In this document: positions 1 through 5,754 of the stretch, piece after piece
Layout: each line of letters begins with the position of its first letter
How positions within the stretch are numbered: position 1 is the first letter of the stretch
Translations under genes and position numbers: made by a program
The notes under the pieces: generated by a model
Told to the model about the DNA's origin: nothing
The model's input: the letters and a program-made list of their open reading frames with translations, nothing else
The model's database searches: none
Assembly: GCA_029933365.1 (NCBI GenBank)
Contig: JAOZOH010000164.1
Location: 1 to 5,754 of the forward strand
DNA: 5,754 nucleotides
Origin: Desulfuromusa sp.
Lineage (GTDB): Bacteria; Desulfobacterota; Desulfuromonadia; Desulfuromonadales; Geopsychrobacteraceae
Direction: 5' to 3'

Positions 1-66
1 GCCAAGCTCGCAGAGTTGCTGGAAAAGGCGGCACAAATGATTAATGATGAAGAGTCAGCCAAATAA
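1..66 (+). CDS. C-terminal end of an unidentified upstream protein (5' truncated)
   Basis: Frame 1 is open from the window edge to a TAA stop and gives 21 residues. The tail is helical, charged and Ala/Leu/Glu-rich, containing LAELLEKAAQMINDEE. It looks like the amphipathic or coiled-coil C-terminus of a soluble protein. A strong terminator begins about 10 bases after the stop, which supports a genuine gene end. The fragment is too short to assign a family, so no function is proposed. Confidence 0.6.
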   Translation, partial: AKLAELLEKAAQMINDEESAK

Positions 67-76
67 AACTTCATAG

Positions 77-119
77 ATAAAATGCCGACGAGAAATGGAT
101 CTCTTCGTCGGCATTTTAT
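77..119 (+). terminator. Rho-independent terminator after the upstream gene
   Basis: A perfect inverted repeat pairs 77-91 with 105-119. The GC core GCCGACGA (84-91) pairs with TCGTCGGC (105-112). The loop is 13 bases, and the descending arm ends in TTTT (114-117). The A-run on the ascending arm (79-82) gives a T-run on the other strand, so the element could work in both directions. It sits about 10 bases after the upstream TAA and about 48 bases before the next start codon. It therefore separates the upstream unit from the two-gene unit that follows. Confidence 0.82.
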
Positions 120-166
120 ATTGATAGCGGTGCATAAGAAATTTTTGCTGTAGAGAATGGATTAGA

Positions 167-1195
167 ATGAAGACCGATATTTTAAATATATTTTTTTCTT
201 TTTCCCTTTTTTCCATTCTTGGCTGGATGCTGGAGGTTTCCTATCGTTCAGTACGTGACAAACGGCTCGTCAACCCCGGTCTTTTAGCGGGACCATATCT
301 TCCCCTTTATGGTGCTGGTGCCTTGGCTCTCATTGTAGCTGTTTCTTGGTTACAGGGTTCCCCGGTTATGATGAAAGTATTAGCTTATTTAGTTATCACG
401 ACCACCCTTGAATTCGGTTCTGGATTTATGGCCAAATACTTTTTTAATGCCACTCTTTGGGACTATTCGGATCAGTCTTTCAACTATAAGGGACACATTT
501 GCCTCAAGTTTTCTATTTACTGGGTACTTCTGGCTTTTGTCTTTGAATCTTTCATCCTGCCCATTTATCAGCAACTGGTGATGTCTCTGTCAACGCCGAT
601 ACAATGGTTTTTTGTGGGGATGGTATTTTCTCTGATGCTTATCGATTTTATAGTAGGTTCTATGCGTCATTTTCTGCACATGACGCCTGAAGAAAAAAAA
701 CAGCTCAAAGCACAATTTAACAAGACAGCAAAACCATTGCTTGAGCTGCCCGAGGTCGCCTCTCTTGCGCAATACAAACATCATCGGGGCAAGACCAGAT
801 TGGATCATGTCACTGAGGTGGCACAACTGAGTTTTCTCTGGGGACAACGGCTGTCTCTGAATGGGGAGGCAATTATCAGAGGTGCCCTGTTACACGATCT
901 TTTCTATTATGATTGGTTACGTGAAGGTCCAAGGTTCCACGGGTTCAGACACCACAATATCGCCCTTAAGAATGCCCGTAAAATAACCCGATTATCCAAA
1001 AAAGAAGAAGATATTATTAAAAAACACATGTGGCCGTTAACTGTAGTTCCCCCAAGGTATATGGAGTCATGGATCGTTTCACTGGTGGATACCTTTTGCT
1101 CAACCAGGGACTACCTGAGCATCGAGAACAATGCAAAATCGGCAAAAACAGACGCAGTACAAGAAACAGAGGACACCAAAAAATGGACAATATAG
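167..1195 (+). CDS. CmpB-like (DUF1113-type) membrane domain fused to an HD-domain phosphohydrolase
   Basis: The N-terminal half (about 5-165) resembles the family annotated 'putative ABC transporter permease' (CmpB/DUF1113). It has FSILGWMLEVSYRSV near the start, then NPGLLAGPYLPLYGAGA (36-52), LEFGSG and WDYSDQSFNYKGHICLK (98-114). Five hydrophobic segments are visible, at roughly 5-22, 42-62, 68-86, 113-133 and 145-165. Basic residues after helix 1 (RSVRDKR) and after helix 5 suggest the N-terminus is outside and the C-terminus is in the cytoplasm. The C-terminal half (about 200-316) is an HD domain: H214, the H243-D244 doublet in RGALLHDLF, the HGFRHHNIAL motif (258-267), H287 in KHMWPL, and D308. 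This complete set of metal ligands implies an active phosphohydrolase with unknown substrate, possibly a nucleotide or phosphoester. The permease label is a family name only; no ATPase or binding protein lies in the window. The start is the first ATG after the terminator and leads directly into helix 1; its ribosome site (AGAGA, 152-156) is weak. The gene overlaps the next start by 13 bases. Confidence 0.9.
   Translation: MKTDILNIFFSFSLFSILGWMLEVSYRSVRDKRLVNPGLLAGPYLPLYGAGALALIVAVSWLQGSPVMMKVLAYLVITTTLEFGSGFMAKYFFNATLWDYSDQSFNYKGHICLKFSIYWVLLAFVFESFILPIYQQLVMSLSTPIQWFFVGMVFSLMLIDFIVGSMRHFLHMTPEEKKQLKAQFNKTAKPLLELPEVASLAQYKHHRGKTRLDHVTEVAQLSFLWGQRLSLNGEAIIRGALLHDLFYYDWLREGPRFHGFRHHNIALKNARKITRLSKKEEDIIKKHMWPLTVVPPRYMESWIVSLVDTFCSTRDYLSIENNAKSAKTDAVQETEDTKKWTI
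1168..1173 (+). promoter_or_regulatory. Ribosome binding site that sets the start of the giant activase gene
   Basis: AGAGGA lies 9 bases before the ATG at 1183, inside the 3' end of the membrane-HD gene. It supports 1183 over the in-frame ATGs at 1030 and 1069. Those would add a 51-residue or shorter extension that runs antisense to no domain and is simply the HD-domain coding region read in another frame. The position inside the preceding gene suggests that terminating ribosomes feed the second start. Confidence 0.65.
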
Positions 1196-4100
1196 ATGAT
1201 TTTTTTTTCTCCGGAATCGACATTGGCTCAACAACTGCCAAAGTTGTCATCACCGATAAAAATGGCCGGGTAATTTTTTCTCGCTACCGTCGCCACCAGG
1301 CAGAAACCATAGAAGCGGTGCGCTCCATTTTCAAAGAAGCCCTTGCGCTGTTGGGGGATGTACAACTCGACCTGGCAGTGACAGGCTCTGCCGGCATAGG
1401 AGTGGCAGAGACCTACGGACTCCCTTTTGTCCAGGAGGTAGTCGCTTCAGCTCAGTTTATAAAAAAATCTTTTCCGCAGACCAGAACCTTTATTGAAATA
1501 GGCGGAGAGGATTCCAAAATTATATTTTTTGATAAACAATTCCGCCCAGATATTCGGATGAATGGCACCTGCGCCGGAGGAACCGGGGCTTTTATCGATC
1601 AAATGGCGGTGCTGCTTAATGTTGATGTGGCAGAGTTGAATAGCCTCGCCGCAAAATCGACCAAGATTTATCCAATTGCTTCCCGGTGCGGTGTCTTTGC
1701 CAAAACCGACATTCAAGCCTTGCTGAGCCAGCACGTATCTAAAGAAGATATTGCCGCATCAATATTTCGTGCGGTCGCCATTCAGGTTGTCACCGCTTTG
1801 TCACGCGGTAGAGAAATAAAAAAGAAGATTCTTTTTGCCGGTGGTCCCCTGACCTTCTACCCCGGTTTGCGTCGTGCCTTTGTCGATCTATTGGAAATCA
1901 AGAATCCAGATGACCTGATCATGCCGGATCATTCCGAGTTGCTACCCGCAATGGGAGCGGCAATGGTGCGCAATGGCAGCCCATGTCGAAGCACTGTCAG
2001 CAAGTTGTTAGCTCTGGCGGAGTCTGAACCCCTCCGTATGACCGCTAACGCCAACAACAACCTGCCCGCCATGTTTAACAGCAAGGTCGAATTTGCCGGC
2101 TGGAAGAAACGCCACGAACAGCACCGGGTTGCCCGTATCCATCTTTCCAAAACAAAAGAGAAAAATCTTTTCCTGGGTATTGACTCCGGCTCAACTACCA
2201 CCAAGATTGTTCTGACTGACGAGAATGGAACCTTGGTTGACAGTTATTACCACGCCAACAATGGTGACCCGATTCAAGCAGTACAACTGGGTTTGGCTGA
2301 AATCAAAGAAAGGTTTTCTGCCGCTGGCTTGCTTCCCCGTATCGTTCGCTCAGCTGCTACCGGTTACGGTGAAAGTCTGATCAAGGCAGCTTTCGGGTTG
2401 GATGACGGGGCGGTAGAGACGATGGCACATTATCGAGCGGCTCGCCATTTTGAACCGGAGGTTTCTTTTATTATCGACATCGGTGGTCAGGATATGAAAG
2501 CTATCTATATTCAGGATCATGCCGTTGCAGAGATACAGGTCAATGAAGCCTGTTCCTCAGGATGTGGCTCTTTCATTGAAACCTTTGCCCGTTCGCTGGG
2601 ATATGGGGTCGAAGAATTTGCCAGGATTGCCTGCGACAGCAAAGCTCCCTTTGATCTGGGAACCCGCTGCACAGTTTTCATGAACTCAAAAGTTAAGCAG
2701 GCTCTTCGCGAAGGGGCGAGTGTCGCCGATATTTCAGCCGGGTTGGCTTATTCGGTGATTAAAAATGCCCTGTACAAGGTACTAAAACTAAAGAACTTCG
2801 ATGTCCTGGGAAACAAAATCGTTGTTCAGGGGGGAACCTTCCGCAATCAGGCTGTCTTGCGAGCATTGGAGATTTTACTGAACAAAGAGGTTGTGAACCC
2901 CGATATCTCCGAGTTGATGGGGGCATACGGTGCCGCTCTGACAGCCCTTGCAAATCATCGTATCGCTCTTGCACATCCTGCCGGAAAATATCACCACCAG
3001 GGCTTGTCTATTGATCAATTGGAAAAAAGTAGCTCTTTTACAAAAAAGGAGATTCGGTGTCAGAAATGTGAAAACTGCTGCTCGGTTTTACAGCTGACCT
3101 TTACCAATGGCAACCATTTCTATACCGGCAATCGTTGCGAACGTTATTTCAGCAACAGTCAAGACAAGCAACGCCAAGGGGAGAATCTGATTGATGCACA
3201 ACTGAAACTTTTATTTGAACGCAAGACAGAACCTGAAGGGAGACCAATTCTCACTTATGGCGTGCCCCGCTGCCTGAACATGTATGAAAATTTCCCCTTC
3301 TGGTGCACCTTTTTAACCCGCTGCGGTTTCAAAGTGATCCTCTCATCCAATTCCAATTTTGCAATTTATGAAAAGGGATTTTCCACCGTCATGTCGGAAA
3401 ATATCTGTTTTCCTGCCAAGCTCGCACATGGCCACATCTTTGATCTAGGCGAAAAAAAAGTTGACCGGATTTTCTTCCCGACAGTGGTTTATGAGCAGGA
3501 GGAATCTAAGGATGCTCTAAACACATTTAACTGCCCGGTGGTGACCGGCTATCCCGACCTGCTGAAGAATGCAATCAACCCGGAACAGAAATTTGGCATC
3601 CCTCTCGACAATCCAATTATCAGTTTTAAGGATTTTAACCTCCTCAAAGATCAATTATATCTGTTCTTCAACAAGTTTGGTATCGACCACCGGACGGTGT
3701 CAGCAGCGGTAGAAAAAGGAAGAGCAGCGCAGGTCGATTACAAAAAACAACTCCGAGAACTCGCTGTAAAACAGCTGAAGAAGGGGGCTGCCCAAAGACG
3801 GACGACGATCATTCTGACCGGTCGGCCTTACCACATGGACCCCCTTATCAATCATGGTATCCCCAATTTATTGACCGAACTTGGTGTCGATGTCATTAGC
3901 GAGGCGGCAGTCGCCTTAAGTGGCGACGATACTTCATTGAAAGATATTAATGTTCTGACCCAGTGGAGCTATACCAACAGACTCTACGCAGCAGCTAAGT
4001 GGGTTACGAAAACACCCCACGCCCAAATGGTGCAATTGACCTCTTTTGGTTGTGGCCCCGATGCTGTTGCGACCGATGAAGTTAAAGATATCCTTCGGGA

Positions 4101-5655
4101 TGGCGGGAAAGTCCATACTTTGATTAAAATGGATGAAATAGCGAATCTGGGTGCGGTCAGGATCAGGCTCCGATCCATGCTTGATGCGATGAAGGAAAAT
4201 AATGGTAAGGGGAGGATTGTCGGCGTTGATACAAGGAAAGCAAATGGTAGGATAATCGGCACCGCCAATGGAAGAACCTTGATTGCTCCCTATTTTTCAG
4301 CATTCTACTCGCCACTGATTCCGGCGGCATTCAAACCTCTCGGTTACCGTGTCGAAGTTCTGCCGCCACAGGATAAATCTTCTGCCGAATGGGGGCTAAA
4401 AACGATCAACAACGACATGTGCTATCCAGCAGTACTGGTTTCCGGTGATATTATCAAAGCCTTTCAATCAGGGCACTACGATCCCGAGAAAACCGCAGTC
4501 ATTTTGACCCAGACCGGTGGTCAATGTCGAGCCTCCTCATATGTTTCGCTGATCAAAAAGGGGTTGGCTGCTGCGGGCCTGGAGGAGGTGCCGGTGATTA
4601 CCATATCCAATCAGGAAATCAATCCTCAGCCTGGCTTTAATATCGATCAGAAGGGACTGATGAAGCGGTTGGCTTTGGGAGTTATTTTTGCTGATCCTCT
4701 AGCCAGAATGTATCTGGCCTTAACCGCCAGGGAAAAAACACCCGGAACCGCAAAAAAATTACACACGAAGTATCTTACCCGGATGGAGAAAGGAATTGAG
4801 AATGCCGATTACTCCTACCTTCTCAATCTTTTAGAAAAAGCCGTAACAGACTTTAACCGGATTGATATTTACGACCGATCTATCCCCAGGGTCGGAATTG
4901 TTGGAGAGATATTCGTTAAATATAATTTCTTTTCTAACGGAAATATCATCGATTGGCTGTCCAATCAGGGAATAGAAGTGGTTCTTCCTCCGATACAGAG
5001 TTTTTTCGCCCAGTGCTTTATCAACGAAACCTATAATCAGAAGGTATTTTTCAAACGTTCCTTTGTCGATCGCACCAAATATAGGCTGCTGGAGATTTAC
5101 TCAAAATACCATCTCGCTCAAATTGAGCACATTATGCAGGGATTTCGTTTCTACAAAAAGGCTCATGACCTGAGAGAATTGGCAGCAATAACCGACGATG
5201 TTGTCAGTTTGGCCAATCAGTACGGTGAAGGCTGGCTGCTCACGGCAGAAATGATCGCCATGCTTCGAGAAGGAACCAGCAACATTGTCTGCCTCCAGCC
5301 CTTCGGTTGTATTGCCAACCACATTACTGGTCGAGGGGTGGAGAATAAGCTCCGGGAGATGTTTCCAGCATTGAATCTGCTGTCATTGGATATGGATGCA
5401 GGGACCAGCGAAGTTAACATTCTCAACCGTCTCCATCTTTTGGCCAGTGAAGCCAGGGAACAGGAGGCTCGTGACAAGGAAACGGTGCCTGAGTTAAAAA
5501 CAGCTTGGCGTTTTACCTTTCCCAACGTATTGCCGCGTGAGCTGCAAGCACTCAACAGTTATACATCGTTAGAGGTTGAAAAATGGCGCGCCTGGGTATC
5601 ACACTTGGAACTGCGGGAACGAACACAGAGCTTAAGACGCAGAATTGGGTTGTAA
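1183..5655 (+). CDS. Giant acyl-CoA dehydratase activase-type fusion: two ASKHA ATPase domains plus DUF2229/HgdB-like regions
   Basis: The protein has 1490 residues from the chosen start, no membrane segments and no signal peptide. Activase domain 1 (about 8-265) has the phosphate loop GIDIGSTTAK (11-20), IEIGGEDSK (104-112) and FAGGPL (218-223). C130 (GTCAGGTG) and C169 (SRCGVF) match the two cysteines that hold the dimer-bridging [4Fe-4S] cluster in HgdC. Activase domain 2 (about 328-592) repeats this with GIDSGSTTTK (332-341), IDIGGQDMK (431-439), C457 and C496 (TRCTVF), plus an extra C461. A cysteine cluster follows (C626, C629, C632, C633, C652). The DUF2229-type region starts near 688 (VPRCLNMYENFPFW, SENICFPAKLAHGH with C742, C784). 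HgdB/dehydratase-like parts show TGRPYH (879-884), FGCGPDA (C957), NDMCYPA (C1080), TGGQCRASSY (C1115) and LQPFGCIANH (C1376). In this family the activase hydrolyses ATP to push one electron at very low potential into a partner cluster protein; here both parts share one chain. Substrate is unknown. Full-length relatives are, from memory, about 1400-1500 residues, so this copy looks intact. I know no settled gene symbol; it is related to E. coli YjiL/YjiM-type proteins. Confidence 0.93.
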   Translation: MDNIDDFFFSGIDIGSTTAKVVITDKNGRVIFSRYRRHQAETIEAVRSIFKEALALLGDVQLDLAVTGSAGIGVAETYGLPFVQEVVASAQFIKKSFPQTRTFIEIGGEDSKIIFFDKQFRPDIRMNGTCAGGTGAFIDQMAVLLNVDVAELNSLAAKSTKIYPIASRCGVFAKTDIQALLSQHVSKEDIAASIFRAVAIQVVTALSRGREIKKKILFAGGPLTFYPGLRRAFVDLLEIKNPDDLIMPDHSELLPAMGAAMVRNGSPCRSTVSKLLALAESEPLRMTANANNNLPAMFNSKVEFAGWKKRHEQHRVARIHLSKTKEKNLFLGIDSGSTTTKIVLTDENGTLVDSYYHANNGDPIQAVQLGLAEIKERFSAAGLLPRIVRSAATGYGESLIKAAFGLDDGAVETMAHYRAARHFEPEVSFIIDIGGQDMKAIYIQDHAVAEIQVNEACSSGCGSFIETFARSLGYGVEEFARIACDSKAPFDLGTRCTVFMNSKVKQALREGASVADISAGLAYSVIKNALYKVLKLKNFDVLGNKIVVQGGTFRNQAVLRALEILLNKEVVNPDISELMGAYGAALTALANHRIALAHPAGKYHHQGLSIDQLEKSSSFTKKEIRCQKCENCCSVLQLTFTNGNHFYTGNRCERYFSNSQDKQRQGENLIDAQLKLLFERKTEPEGRPILTYGVPRCLNMYENFPFWCTFLTRCGFKVILSSNSNFAIYEKGFSTVMSENICFPAKLAHGHIFDLGEKKVDRIFFPTVVYEQEESKDALNTFNCPVVTGYPDLLKNAINPEQKFGIPLDNPIISFKDFNLLKDQLYLFFNKFGIDHRTVSAAVEKGRAAQVDYKKQLRELAVKQLKKGAAQRRTTIILTGRPYHMDPLINHGIPNLLTELGVDVISEAAVALSGDDTSLKDINVLTQWSYTNRLYAAAKWVTKTPHAQMVQLTSFGCGPDAVATDEVKDILRDGGKVHTLIKMDEIANLGAVRIRLRSMLDAMKENNGKGRIVGVDTRKANGRIIGTANGRTLIAPYFSAFYSPLIPAAFKPLGYRVEVLPPQDKSSAEWGLKTINNDMCYPAVLVSGDIIKAFQSGHYDPEKTAVILTQTGGQCRASSYVSLIKKGLAAAGLEEVPVITISNQEINPQPGFNIDQKGLMKRLALGVIFADPLARMYLALTAREKTPGTAKKLHTKYLTRMEKGIENADYSYLLNLLEKAVTDFNRIDIYDRSIPRVGIVGEIFVKYNFFSNGNIIDWLSNQGIEVVLPPIQSFFAQCFINETYNQKVFFKRSFVDRTKYRLLEIYSKYHLAQIEHIMQGFRFYKKAHDLRELAAITDDVVSLANQYGEGWLLTAEMIAMLREGTSNIVCLQPFGCIANHITGRGVENKLREMFPALNLLSLDMDAGTSEVNILNRLHLLASEAREQEARDKETVPELKTAWRFTFPNVLPRELQALNSYTSLEVEKWRAWVSHLELRERTQSLRRRIGL

Positions 5656-5754
5656 TTACCAACATTTTTCATGAATGAACGACTGCAGCTGCTGCTGGAA
5701 TGACAGTGGATTGTCAGATCATCTTTGCAGGGGGCGCAACAGATAGAGTCCCAG
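5656..5754. other. 3' flank with no supported gene or terminator
   Basis: This stretch follows the stop of the giant gene. The only structures seen are a weak 5-bp hairpin (TGACA 5701-5705 with TGTCA 5712-5716) and a CTGCAG palindrome (5683-5688); neither has a T-tract. An ATG at 5700 opens a frame that runs off the window edge (18 residues), but no convincing ribosome site precedes it. It may be the start of a next gene, or non-coding spacer. The window ends too soon to decide. Confidence 0.4.

Noticed and set aside
117..149. Possible promoter between the terminator and the ATG at 167 (TATATT at 117-122, TTGATA at 121-126)
   Set aside because: Neither hexamer has a partner at 16-18 bases spacing, and TATATT overlaps the terminator arm. 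A promoter probably exists near here, but I cannot place it from the sequence.
1030..1182. N-terminal extension of the giant protein from the in-frame ATG at 1030
   Set aside because: The extra 51 residues show no activase-like sequence and overlap the HD-domain coding region, which is well conserved in its own frame. A ribosome site is present before 1183, and the phosphate loop begins only 10 residues after that start.
1213..2820. Direct repeat at DNA level between the two activase domains (around 1213 and 2176)
   Set aside because: The likeness reflects the shared ASKHA protein motifs. The DNA has diverged well beyond a recent duplication, so it is not annotated as a nucleotide repeat.
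389..5555. Several minus-strand open frames of 60-112 codons, for example at 590-847, 1447-1734 and 5217-5555
   Set aside because: All lie opposite the two well-supported plus-strand genes, and none shows a recognisable domain. They are typical antisense shadows.
5583..5678. Small plus-strand frame starting at ATG 5583 (31 residues)
   Set aside because: It lies mostly inside the 3' end of the giant gene in another frame. It begins with a glycine/threonine-rich stretch but has no ribosome site or recognisable family.
5675..5746. Possible small cysteine-rich peptide (23 residues, four Cys, from ATG 5675)
   Set aside because: It has no clear ribosome site, and the cysteines come from a GCTGCTGCT-type repeat read in one frame. 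It is too short to separate from chance.

Overview
The window looks like chromosome from a strict anaerobe of moderate GC content. A Desulfobacterota/Deltaproteobacteria member (sulfur- or metal-reducing type) or a clostridial relative would fit best. The reasoning comes from gene content: the very large 2-hydroxyacyl-CoA dehydratase activase-type fusion proteins are typical of anaerobes with low-potential iron-sulfur chemistry, and the CmpB-like membrane and HD families are common in the same lineages. No rRNA, tRNA or marker gene is present, so the taxonomy is inference only.

Layout, all genes on the plus strand. Positions 1-66 hold the last 21 codons of an unidentified upstream gene. It is followed by a strong rho-independent terminator (77-119). 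After a short leader, 167-1195 encodes a 342-residue protein with a five-helix CmpB-like (DUF1113/PF06541-type) membrane domain fused to a cytoplasmic HD-type metal-dependent phosphohydrolase domain. Its last 13 bases overlap the start of a giant gene, 1183-5655. That gene encodes 1490 residues: two tandem ASKHA ATPase 'activase' domains (HgdC/BcrA/BadF type), a cysteine-rich segment, a DUF2229-type region and HgdB/dehydratase-like C-terminal regions. The final 99 bases hold no gene I can support.

How the genes may work together: the 13-base overlap, with a ribosome binding site inside the first gene, points to one transcript and probable translational coupling. The giant protein carries both the ATP-driven one-electron reductase module and dehydratase-like domains that resemble its usual electron acceptor. 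It may therefore be a self-contained ATP-dependent low-potential electron-transfer device; its substrate is not evident. The membrane/HD protein could be a signalling or nucleotide-turnover partner, but nothing in the sequence shows its substrate. No mobile element, CRISPR array, RNA gene or riboswitch was seen. The most interesting content is the architecture of the giant fusion and its tight coupling to the membrane-HD fusion.
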